Shown in pieces: positions 46,573 through 56,722 of a stretch of 64,000 bases of DNA. A program made the position numbers and the translations under genes. A model generated the notes under the pieces. It saw only the letters and a program-made list of their open reading frames with translations, was not told where the DNA came from and did no database searches. Source of the DNA: Stictocephala bisonia (taxonomy: Eukaryota; Arthropoda; Insecta; Hemiptera; Membracidae); the NCBI GenBank assembly GCA_035578905.1, contig JAQJVL010000197.1:403243-467242 (forward strand), in the 5' to 3' direction. Numbering within the stretch: the first letter of the stretch is position 1; each line of letters opens with the position of its first letter.

Positions 46573-46686
46573 GTTTTTTAGCCACAACATCAAATGATGT
46601 TTTTTGCAGCCTTGTGAATGAATGGCGTTACTCCACTGGTTGACTGGACCCGGTGTTTGATAGTCATTGTATTTTTGAAGTGTGTG

Positions 46687-46725
46687 TATATAAGTAGTCA
46701 CTACCGACTAGTAACTATTACTATG
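46687..46725 (+). promoter_or_regulatory. TATA box and start of a truncated rightward gene at the Polinton edge
   Basis: TATATAAG at 46,687-46,694 lies 29 bp before an ATG at 46,723. The frame (46,723 onward) soon enters Gypsy gag DNA out of frame and stops at 46,843. I read this as the promoter and first codons of the next Polinton gene, cut by the junction. Confidence 0.4.
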
Positions 46726-46730
46726 GATGT

Positions 46731-47600
46731 GTGGAAGTTCGTTGTATTCTTTCAGTCCGGACCCTATCATGGCCACATCTTCCTGCTGCCCATCTTTGTT
46801 TCCACCGTTCTGCTTCTTTGGGTTCCCCTGCTCTTCTGCAGCTGAGCTACCACAAGCTACCTAACCCTCTCACGCCCATGATCCAGAATCTCCCTGTGAT
46901 CGATGGGATGGATCCTGAGGAGCTTCTTAAGTTCCTAGTGGCCTTTCTCAGACTTAGTGAGATGCCCGGCATGCAGGCTGGGGACTTGCTTCGTCTGATT
47001 TTCCCGTATTGCAGAGGTCCCGTTGGGGAGTTGCTGAGTTCTGTCTTGGCCAGTGATGCCTCGGTGGACTCGTTCCATCGAGAGTTACTTTCGTCGTTTC
47101 TTCCCATTCGACTCAGGGAGAGGATGGTCATGGACAGATTTTATCGGTCGCAGGGTAGGGGCGAGTCTCTGGCAGCCTATGTCTCTTCAGTCAAGGAAGC
47201 TCGGCAAGCGTTGCGCCTCACACTTTCTGAAGCTGACACCGTTCGTGTCATCCTGGATGGCATTTCTCCCGAAGAACGGTGCAGATTGGTTTTTGCTGGT
47301 GTTCCTTCGACTTTTCGGGAGCTGCATCAGCTGTGCATTGTTTCGCGCAGCGTGCAGTTCTCAGACCAGCAAGGGAGGGATCATGAGAGTCATCGTGCTC
47401 TCCCCACCCGTCGACCGGTTATGTCTTTAGGTGTGAGTCAGCCAGTGGAGGGTCGTGGTTCTCGGCCTCCGGTTGTGTGTTTTGCTTGTGGCCAACCTGG
47501 TCACATTCGTCGTGACTGTCCACGTGCTCGAGGTCGTGGGGCGGGAAACGCTCAGCGCGGGGGGTGCCTCCACAGTAGCTCCCCGCGTTGTTGCGAGTGA
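46731..47600 (+). pseudogene. Gag of Gypsy 2, N-terminally truncated
   Basis: Recognisable Gag sequence begins at about 46,860 (LPNPLTPMIQNLPVIDG) and runs through an LLKFLVAFLRLSE block to a CX2CX4HX4C zinc knuckle (CFACGQPGHIRRDC, about 47,480-47,522). Upstream codons come from the Polinton junction, so the native start is absent. It overlaps the pol frame by about 145 bp, and pol lies in the +1 frame relative to gag. It makes the capsid and RNA-binding parts of the element. Confidence 0.75.
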
Positions 47601-50600
47601 CCGTGGCCATTTGCCTCTGACACGTGCCCATAGCAGGAGTGTCGGGGATTTTTCGGGCCTTGCTGGCATGGCTTCCCTGGGACTTAGTGCGGTCACCTCG
47701 GTGTGTCCTGGCGTTTTTGTTTCTTTTGGTGGTACGGTGTGTCGAGCCCTTCTTGATTCTGGTTCGGCATGCAGTATCATCAGCCTTTCTCTTTTGGAGT
47801 CCCTTGACGCCTTAGGACTTGTCAGGCACACCGAGCCTTCTTCTATTACGTGCTGGACGGCATCCCAAACTCCTCTACCTATACTTCTAAAGGCGTTTTT
47901 CCATTTTAAGATTGAAGGATTTTCCTGGAGGTGGGGTTTTCTTGTTGCCAAGGACCTGGCGGTTTCTTGTATCCTAGGGGCAGACTTTATTTCTAAGAGT
48001 GGTATGGTGCTTGACCTCCAGAAGCGCCAGATGTTTTTCAAGTTTAATCGGCGAGTTTTGGTGCCTCTAGTAGGTGATTCTGACTGCCCTCCTGCAGTCA
48101 GAGAGGTGGGTTGTGAGACCGAACAACCCAAGGTGGATCCGGTTGGTCATCTCCCCCCTGAGCAGGCGGAGGCCATTAGGAGGCTGTGTTTGCGGTTTCC
48201 TGATGTGCTTACGCCCGAGCTTGGGGTCACTTCTCTTCTGGAGTATGAGATCCGCCTCACCAATTCTCAGCCAGTTAGGAGTCATCCGTACAAACTTGCT
48301 CCCCCAAAGATGGAGGTTATGAGGGCTATGATTGAAGATCTTCTGAGCAAGGGTGTGATTGAACCGTCTCGTTCTGCTTATGCCAGTCCAGCTTTTCTTG
48401 TGCCCAAGCCTAATGGTAAGTCTAGGCTTGTGATGGATTATCGGAGGCTCAACGCTAAGGTCGCTATTGACTCGGTACCTCTGCCTGATTTGCATTCTGC
48501 GTTTGATTGGTTCGGTAAGGCTAAGTTTTTCACTGTGTTTGATTTGAACCAGGCCTACCATCAGATTCCATTGAAGAAGGAATCACGGCCTATGACTAGT
48601 TTCTGTGTTCCCTGGAATCTTTACCAGTTCACTAGGGTTCCTATGGGTCTTGCTGTGGGTGCCCAGACTCTTACTCGTCTGCTTGATTCCATCTTCCATG
48701 ATGTGAAGTCCAAGTTTGTCTTCAATTACCTGGACGACCTTCTTGTCTACAGTGAGACTTTCGGGGAACACATGCAACATCTGGAGGAAGTTCTTAGTCG
48801 CCTTAAATCAGCTGGCCTTACCGTCAATCCAGAGAAAGTCACTTTTGCTCGTCCCGAGATTTCTTTTCTGGGTCATCTTATATCTTCTCGAGGCGTCTGC
48901 ATTGATCCTGCGAGGACCCAGGGAATTCGGGATTTTCCTCCTCCCAGAGATGCCAAGGGGATTGCCCGTTTTGTGGGGATGGTGAATTTTTACCGTCGGT
49001 TCATCCCTAACGTGGCCGAGCTTGCTGCCCCGTTGAACGAGCTGCGTAAGAAAGGTGTCCCTTTTGTGTGGGGCCAAGCTCAGCAGACTGCCTTTGATGC
49101 TCTCAAGGAGGCTATCATGCAACCTCCTGTCCTGCGTATGCCTGATTTCAGCAGAGAATTTATTCTTCAGACTGATGCCTCCTCCTCCACCATTGCTGCT
49201 GTTCTTTCTCAGGAGTTTGATGGGGTCAGGCAGCCCATCGCTTTTGCTTCGAGGACGTTGTCTCACCAGGAAAAGAAAGCTTCTTCCATCTATGAGTTAG
49301 AGTGTCTGGCTGTTGTCTTTGGTACAGACAAGTTTCGGCGTTTCTTGGAACACGCTGAGTTCTTGCTGGAGACGGACAATCAGGCACTATCTTGGCTTCT
49401 TGCCCATCCCTGACAGCTCGGGAAAATTGGTCGCTGGGTGGTCAAAATTTCTGCTTTTAAGTTCTGAGTTCAACATCTTAGGGGTACCCAGAATGTCATC
49501 GCGGATGCTCTTTCCCTCATGTACCACGAACCCAGTGATCCACCGACTGAGGCTGTTGCTCAGTGTGGTGCTGTTCTTCTGGATTTTCCTCTGGCTTTTG
49601 ACGACCTACTGTCCCATCAGCAGAAAGATCCTGAGCTGTCAGTCATCTTAGGTGAGCTTCAAGAGGGAGGTGCCCACCCTCCCTATTTTCTGTCCAAAGG
49701 GGTACTCTGTTGCCGTCCTCGACAGAGGGGTGAACCCCGTGTAGTGCTGCCTAGTCATCTAGTACCGATGGTCTTTCAATATTATCACTCTTCTCTTGTG
49801 GGCGGTCATCTTGGCATTCATAAGACCATCGCTAAGATTCGTTGGTACTTCATCTGGAAGGGCATGGACCGGGATGTTGCGGGCAGAGTGCGGGCTTGTC
49901 ACCTGTGCTCTCTCAGCAAGCCTAGTCAGAATGCAAGGTTAGGGTTGTTATCTTCTGAGGTGGCCGAGCGTCCTTTTGAGAAGGTGTTCATCGACTACGT
50001 GGGTCCTTTTCCCCGTAGCAAGTCAGGTAGCTCCTACCTACTTGTTTGTGTGGATGCTTTCTCGAAGTTCGTTTGGCTTTTCCTATTTCGGAGTGCCACG
50101 GCTAAGCTCACCATCCGTGCTCTCCAGTCCCAACTCTTCCAGCACTTTGGTGTGCCTTCCACTCTTGTGTCCGACAACGGTAGCCAGTTTACCTCACACG
50201 AGTTTCGTAGGTTCTGTTTTGGCAATGGTATCAGGCATGTGACTACCTCTCCTTATTACCCACAGCCTTCTCATGCAGAGCGGTTCAACCGCAATCTTCG
50301 GTCTGCCCTTATTACCTTCCATGCTGAGAAGCAGAACACCTGGGATGAGAGTCTCTCTTGGCTCCAGCTTGCTTTCAATTCTTCCAAGCATGAGAGTCAC
50401 AATGCCACTCCCTTCGAGATTCTACATGGCTACCCTCCTAACTACCCTTTGTCCAACTTGTGGAGGCTAGAGGATCTTCTACCTACGCCAGGTGCCACTG
50501 ACGTAGTGTCCACGTGGCGGGCTGCTCGGCGCAACCTGCTACGTGCTAGAGAGAGAGTGAGGAGGAGGTATGATAAGGGTCGTACTCCTAACCCTTTTCT

Positions 50601-50853
50601 GGTTGGAGATCTGGTTTTTTGTCAGGCTCACCCGGTCAGTTCGGCTGCGGAACGAAGAGCTGCAAAGTTGTGCTATCGGTGGTCTGGTCCCCACCGCATC
50701 GACAGGTTTTTGTCACCGGTGACTGCTCTGCTGATTGATCCCCAGTCAGGCAGGGTGTTCAGGAAAGCCCATGTGTCCCAGCTTAAGGCTTTCCGGGGAA
50801 CGGTTGGTCCAGGAGTTGGTGTTCCTGGGGGTGTCTTGGGGCAAAGAGATTGA
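47455..50853 (+). pseudogene. Pol of Gypsy 2 (protease-RT-RNase H-integrase) with two stops
   Basis: It is one frame in order. Aspartic protease has ALLDSGSACS at about 47,748-47,777. Reverse transcriptase has FLVPKPNGKSRLVMDYRRLN, FDLNQAYHQIPL and the catalytic YLDD at about 48,728. RNase H has FILQTDASS, ELECLAV and LETDNQAL. TGA codons at 49,411-49,413 and 49,465-49,467 interrupt the end of RNase H. The same frame then continues as integrase (about 49,519-50,853), with an HHCC site (YYHSSLVGGH, CHLC), Asp in FIDYVGPF, Asp in VSDNGSQF and Glu in HAERFNRNL. Catalytic residues are kept. Both stops could come from CGA by C-to-T change, which is inference. Confidence 0.88.
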
Positions 50854-51072
50854 TCACCTCTGCGCCCTAGGTGGCTGTTCTGAGAGAGTCTCTCTCTCTC
50901 CTTTTTCTTGTCGGGCCCGACAGTCAGGGTAGTTTGCTCCCTGTTCGAGGGGTTTCCCCTCTTAGGTTCTCTTGGACGTCCTTGGAACACCACTCTTCGG
51001 AGGTCTTCTTTGTCTTCTGATTGGTTCCCTGAGGTACCGAGTTTTCTCCCCTTCCTGGGTGTGTTGAGTTTT

Positions 51073-51084
51073 GCAGAGGGAGGT
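51073..51084 (+). other. Polypurine tract of Gypsy 2
   Basis: The run gcagagggaggt lies directly before the 3' LTR start and would prime plus-strand synthesis. Confidence 0.75.
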
Positions 51085-52439
51085 TGTACCGGGTCTTTTG
51101 ACCGGTACATTTCGTTTTTTTGTCGTTGGCTGCCGGGCTGCCTGAGATCGCTCATGCCCTGCGTTTCGCGTACTTTGGTGGCCGTTGGCTCAGTTCTGTT
51201 TCGTTCCGTGTTCCAGCAGCTTCGGTCAGGTTGGCCTGTCTGTTCAGTTGTCTTGTGCTGCCTGCAGAAATAGACATGTTCGGCTAAGGCTCCTAAAACT
51301 CCAGGGTCCTTGAGTAGGACGTTTCTACCCTCAGCCTGCCGTCCGGGGATTGTCGACCTTCTGCACTGCTAACCTGGCCTGAGGACCATGTTGGAGCCTG
51401 GAGTCGCCCGCTACCCGCTCTACATCTTTGGGGTAGAAGTCTTCGGTCCTCAGGTCAGTGCGTTCCTTTTTGGTTTCCCGGCGGCTGAGCTGGGGTGGGG
51501 GTTTAGTTTAAAAAGTAAAAAAAAAGTGCAAAAGGAAAGAAGAAAAAAAATGTTTGTGGAACTTTATGTGGCCTAGGCCTAAACTTCTAAACTTGGACAG
51601 TGATTTTATACAACACAGCCATTGGGGACTTATATATTTTTTATTAAAGGGAAAAGAAAACGTGAAATACAAAAAAGAACTTTTTGGATGTTAATATTTA
51701 TTTATATTTCTTGTTATTAATTAATTAGTTTTATTTGTTGTTAGATATGTTAGAGTTTATATTTGTTAGGTCCCCATTGTTAAATCCTGTTATTATTTAT
51801 TTATATGTTTAGGCCTAGTTATTTGTTATTTATTTTTTCGTTAAGTGTATTAGGGGTGTTTTGAAGTGAATTTTTACTCGAACGGTACCGTGTTATATTT
51901 TCTTTTAAATTATTTAATTTCTAAAATTCTTCACCAAAAGGGGATTATGGTGCTTTTGTTTAACTTCTAATTCGGAGCTGCCCAGGGATTCCGGCTTACT
52001 CCCTGGCCCAGTGGAATTATGGGATGTGGGCTAAATTGCCGGTTTAATTGTTGTTTGCCAGAAGTTTTGTAAATTTTTCACTTTTGGGGCTTAAAATTTT
52101 CTTACGTTTTGGGTGTCTCTGGCTAGGCTGCAGATAGGCCATGTAGTTGTTAATTGGTAATTTTGGTATTTGTTGAGTTTGTTGTTTTCTAGCTTTTGTG
52201 TATTATCTTGTTAATTTTAGGGTTTATTATTATTGATTTATGTGCGAATTAATATTGTGGCCTTCTGCCGTTTTGATTAATTAATATTTTCTGGTTTTCA
52301 TGATAATAAATTAGTTTTGCTCAGCTGCCGAGTTTTATTTTGACCCTCCAACTGCCATCCGTGATCCCATCGCTCGACTTGTTTTGAGCCATCCCCCGGT
52401 TGGCACGCTTACCAGCTTTGGTGGGGGGGATGGGTCTCA
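51085..52439 (+). repeat. 3' LTR of Gypsy element 2 (1,355 bp)
   Basis: The start tgtaccgggtc is fixed by the 5' copy. The end gggtctca is inferred from the matching gctc target duplication, because the 5' copy is truncated. A GC-richer 3' part (52,320-52,440) ends with a ggtgggggggatggg run. Confidence 0.8.
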
Positions 52440-52443
52440 GCTC

Positions 52444-54214
52444 TAAACAAGTTGTGAGATTGAAGAGTGTAAACATGAGCACTAAAATGGAAATGAAAAA
52501 CGTAAGTAGGACTAATCAAAAGGTACATCCCTCTATGGCCAAGTGAATACTCCATGAACTCAGTATTTCCAATCAGTATCTTATTTATTCGATGAATACA
52601 TAAAAAGGTCTCCCCTTATAACCATATCAGTCTACAATTTATGTAAATGCTCGGTTTTGTGTTTTTGTATTTGTATTAAAAAATTTCCATCAGTGTCTTA
52701 CTATCCCCATATAATTAATTGTATTTATAAAATTTAATGATTTTAATTTATCATAGCAGTCATTAATCATCAATTAAAAATTACTTCATTGTATAACGAT
52801 TCAAAATCGTTTCTTATTTATATTGTATATTCATTATATTTTAAGTTTACGTTACATGCAATTTTCAAGTATAACAGCTGTTCTATTCTCACAGTTTTTA
52901 CTTCAAGCCTTTTGATGGTTGAAGTGTTTGGAAACTGCTGGCGCCAGCCCAAAATGTTGTTATTGTTGTATAAAGTAAGTTTTCAGGATTGATATTGGGA
53001 AATAATACGAGTGGAACTTGAATGACGCTTTTAAAGGGTTTTTGTACAAGGGGTGTTATTTTTGTATCGTATTTTGTGCCAATGAATGGTTTTTTTATTT
53101 TTAAATGATTGTACATGAAATTCATTATAGACATTTTGTTATTGAATTCATTAAATTTTGAGTGAAAAAACTACATGTTACTTATTTTTATTAAATATAA
53201 ACGCTATTTACCTTGGAAATTCTACTAACTTTTTTTTAATGTGCCAAAACTGCTATTAAATAACAATATACTAAATATTGTTTGGATCGTACTTATTTAA
53301 TGACATTATTTAAAATAAAGCTATGAAATGCAGCCGTTGATGAAATAATATACATGCACCTTAAACAAAATATATGTAACGTAAAATACAAAAACATTAT
53401 AACTAATGTATTGTTTCTGAAAGCGTAATGCAAAACTCTCATTTTTAAATAATAGAAAAGTTGCTCACAAATGTGGCCTACAACACTCATTAAAGATTAA
53501 AAATTATTAGGGCTATATAACACAAACACGTAAACATCTTATATTTTTCTCAACGCTCATGGAGACTATTTATAAGTATATATTACTTACAACCTTTATT
53601 GAAAAATTCCAAATTTATTTCAATGTCACATTATTGTAATATAAATGCTAACATGAATATTTATGTTTAACGTAAAGAAATATTGTTATAAAATTTAGTA
53701 AAACTGATTATTTTCAATATGATTGAGAATCTATTTATATATATACATATAAGTTAGCAAATACCCAAACATAAATGTTATTTCTTAGGTCTTAGCCTTG
53801 AATATATAAATAAATACATTTATTTAAATTAAAACGATTCATTATATTGAGTTATTACTTGTATTAAGGTGCACGTTGTTTTTAACTAATACATTTTTGT
53901 AATAATAATAAAATTCTATCAACATTCAGTTTGATTGCAATTCATTTAAAAAAGTAATAAATGTTTGATATATTTCCTGCTAAGGGTCTAGCACTCCGAG
54001 TACACTCAATACCGAATAGAAATCGCTGAAAAGTTGGTCAATTTATCACCCTTTGAAAGTAACCCATTTAGTTTTTCACCAACACTGTTTTTCGTTCAAT
54101 ATATGTGATGTAACCTAGAACTTAAAAACTATTTGTTACAAATAACAATTTTTTTGTAAATATTAACAATTATAAACTAAAATAGGAAATATTTAACAAC
54201 AATGGTAAACTTAG
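52444..54214. other. AT-rich non-coding DNA, no gene seen
   Basis: No coding signal was seen. At 52,553-52,590 the sequence catgaactcagtatttcc plus aatcagtatctta resembles 39,191-39,226 just left of the Gypsy 2 element, in the same orientation. Confidence 0.5.
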
Positions 54215-54562
54215 AAAAAAAACAGCTTCTCCTTGAACAACGCCTGTAAATATTGTCGCTTCAATAACATGTTTATGCAGAGTTTTCACCTGCAGCCTGG
54301 TACCGTTACACAGTTTGGGAGGGTTTAGGTTGTGGAGTAGCATTATTGGAGCACCGACTTTTAGAGAAAGAACATGAGGTGGAATTCCAGGGGGGTTCAG
54401 AGTGTGGAGAAACTCCGCTGGATAGTGAAGAGCGTCTTCTGTCTCAACCACTGAGTCCACAGATTCATTCCTCACAACAGCAGAAGGCAATTTTTCTAAC
54501 AACGAAAGGTTTATTATATTTGCAGAGTCGTTAGTTGCGGTAAGAATCGCCCTCTCTTGCAA
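54215..54562 (-). pseudogene. Helitron helicase, C-terminal piece, truncated
   Basis: This continues the helicase frame after an in-frame TAG at 54,565-54,563. It has the QERAILTATND block and a PPHVLSLKVGAPIMLLHNL segment, which are typical of the late Pif1-like helicase region of Helitrons. Recognisable homology stops after GEAVF at about 54,215. The last helicase motifs (TINKAQGQ-like and SR-V-like) and the Helitron 3' end with its hairpin are not present. The element is therefore 3'-truncated or interrupted. Confidence 0.8.
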
Positions 54563-56173
54563 CTATGTTGGACTATTGTTCACATTGTCATTTAAGTTAG
54601 GATATATCTTGTCAAGCAGTGTCTTCATATCACTAACAGTATGACAAAGATTTTGAGGTATTGCACATTTACCTTCATGATCTTCTAGCAGTTTACCATC
54701 ACCTATTTGTAAAACTAATGTAGAAAATTCTTCTGCTTTCAAATCTCCATTCAAATGAACTCTCATGTTAACTCTCAAAGACAGGATTTTAATTTTTGGC
54801 CATAAGAAGGATGACTTAAGGCACGCTTTCACCTCATCAGCCCGAGTTCCTCGAGGTATCATGGGCAAGGTTTGCCTGAAGTCTCCAGCCAGCAGAACTG
54901 TTACTCCGCCCATTAGACGTTTGCAGTTCCTGATGTCTTGAAGTGTCCTGTCCAGAGCCTCTATACCTCCTTTGTGGGCCATGGTACACTCGTCCCAAAC
55001 AATTAATACTGTTTCTTTGAGTACCTGGCCCATATTGCTTTGTCTTGATATGTTGCAAATAGGTGTTTCTGAGTGGTTCAGGTTGAGAGGCAACTTGAAA
55101 GCTGAATGAGCCGTCTTCCCACCATCAAGCAGTGTCGCAGCAATGCCAGAGGATGCAACTGCGATGGCAATATTTTTCTCACTCCTTATTTTTGCTAACA
55201 ACAAATTGATCAAAAATGTTTTTCCGGTACCACCAGGAGCGTCCAGGAAAAAGAGTTGCCCAGATTCTTCCGCCAAACTGTCGTGTTTTTCCCATAATGT
55301 GAGAGGACTACTTACTTGGCAAAACACCAACATGATGGCAAGTAGTTCGCGGATCTTGGACGGGGAGTCTGAGAGTGAAGCTTCTTCTAGTGTTCGATCC
55401 CAGTGAGTGTCGTCTTCGAGCAAACCAAGAGCTGTACATGCAGACTGAAACGTTTGGTGGACCACTCCATTTACGTTCCTAAGATATTCAAATGACGTAG
55501 GCCCTTTAACTTCGTGTAGGAGAAGGCGTAGAAAATAGCACTCAGAGTTATTAGGGTGAACAGTATATACCCTGCCTAAAACCTGATCTTTTTTCACCCC
55601 GGGATTGCCTGGTACTGATTTCACTTGCTTTCTTCTACAAAAGGTATTATTTTTCCATACGAAATATGACGGAACTTCAGAGTAAAGGAGGGTTCTTGCA
55701 AACGCATCGGTTTTGCACAGATCGAAGAAGCCCAAAAGAGTAGTTTTTGGTGGGTTGTTTAGCCTTTCCATGACATTTTCTTCGTTAAAATAAACTCTTT
55801 GGCCATTTTCAAGATGTACTGCAAGATGCATGACTGGGGGATGGCCATCGTGTATTGGAAAGCAGAGAATTCGCCAGACAGCTTCAGAAGTACTAATGTA
55901 GCGTCCTGTCTGGTACCTTGTCACCTCGTCAAGTTCATTTTCAACTGTAAAAGCTGCTTGATCGGACCCTTTGTTGACGTATTTGCAAATATATTTGATA
56001 GACTTGAGAGAGTTGCAGTACTCGACGTTGATATGCGCTGAAAAGGTGCGAGACAGGACAGGGTTAAAAGGTACCACCCATTGATTGTCAAGCTTTACCC
56101 CGTTGATGTCAACAACAAATCCACCATCTGAAGGAGAACGCCTACGGTATTTAGGATAACCATCTTCCCCAGT
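54563..56173 (-). pseudogene. Helitron Rep C-terminus and Pif1-type helicase
   Basis: The frame is open from the TAG at 56,176-56,174 down to the TAG at 54,565-54,563, and both stops are in the same frame. It contains the Rep tyrosine motif YICKYVNKGSD (Tyr codon at about 55,980). Later come helicase Walker A DAPGGTGKTFL (about 55,245-55,215), Walker B VWDECTMAH and a GDFRQTLPMI motif. In rolling-circle Helitrons the Rep tyrosine nicks DNA and the helicase unwinds it. The parts are well preserved apart from the stops, so decay looks moderate. Confidence 0.88.
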
Positions 56174-56471
56174 CTATGTTTCTCTTAGTAGAGGACGGGG
56201 ATACTTTTTGCTGCAAGCTCCATTAACCATACAGGGTGAATTTCTGTTGAGAGCACCACATGGGCCGTGGATCATAGTTGACTTCACAATCTCATGGAGG
56301 GCAGGGTCTAGCTCTGGGTCAGGTATCTCTGCACAAATAACTTTGTCAATCATGTCTGGTTTAATCTTTTCTTCTAGCCAAAGGAGAATGTGTACATGAG
56401 GAAGGCCTCTTTTTTTCCATTCTATGGAGAACATGTGACATCTACATGCTCCAAATATAGACCCTTTCGTT
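56174..56471 (-). pseudogene. Helitron Rep HUH segment
   Basis: The frame contains [17 protein letters not shown] and the HUH motif [11 protein letters not shown] (about 56,400-56,370), the metal-binding site of the Rep nuclease. It ends at a TAG (56,176-56,174) that is in frame with the downstream helicase part. Its upstream neighbour is displaced by the 237-bp insertion at 56,479-56,715, so the annotated Met upstream lies in foreign sequence. Confidence 0.85.
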
Positions 56472-56478
56472 AGTTTCA

Positions 56479-56715
56479 AATTCAAATTCAAATTCAAATT
56501 CAAATGTTTTATTGCATGAAGACAATTACATGAATTGCATCGCAATAGTCAATATTAATAATAAATAATAAAAATAACCTATTCTATACATACAATCTTA
56601 AAAACAGTGCATACAAACATACAAGATGTCTTACATTCACTCTCTCATTTATACTAGATTAAAATTCTGAAACTAAATAATAAATATATAACTAAATAAA
56701 TAGGTTCATACAAAC
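56479..56715 (-). mobile_element. LINE-tail insertion inside the Helitron Rep gene
   Basis: A 237-bp AT-rich block with a (TTTGAA)n end and an AATAAA just before it, both read on the minus strand, splits the Rep coding frame. The 7-bp duplication agtttca lies at both edges (56,472-56,478 and 56,716-56,722). Removing the block and one copy of the duplication would rejoin one reading frame. This fits a 5'-truncated non-LTR retrotransposon copy. The LINE family is not identified. Confidence 0.8.
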
Positions 56716-56722
56716 AGTTTCA

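Larger units (their letters stand above)
40161..46780. mobile_element. Polinton/Maverick fragment inside the Gypsy LTR
   Basis: The segment starts agtagtaactgg, and Polintons characteristically begin with AG, directly at the point where LTR homology ends. It carries integrase, packaging ATPase, adenovirus-type protease, a penton-like gene and small genes in a compact two-direction layout. Protein-primed DNA polymerase B, the major capsid gene and the second terminal inverted repeat are not present. The right junction lies somewhere in 46,730-46,850, where the frame passes into Gypsy gag. It is a large partial copy. Confidence 0.85.
39426..52439 (+). mobile_element. Ty3/Gypsy retrotransposon 2 interrupted by a Polinton fragment
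   Basis: A truncated 5' LTR (39,426-40,160), a foreign Polinton segment, then gag, pol, a polypurine tract and a full 3' LTR (51,085-52,439) lie in order. The 4-bp target duplication gctc is at 39,422-39,425 and 52,440-52,443. The LTR parts that can be compared are about 99% identical by eye (about seven differences in 735 bp). The end of the 5' LTR, the primer-binding site and the start of gag are missing. Confidence 0.85.

Noticed and set aside
40161..46780. Complete Polinton or integrated virus
   Set aside because: No DNA polymerase B, major capsid gene or second inverted repeat lies in the segment, and several genes are broken.
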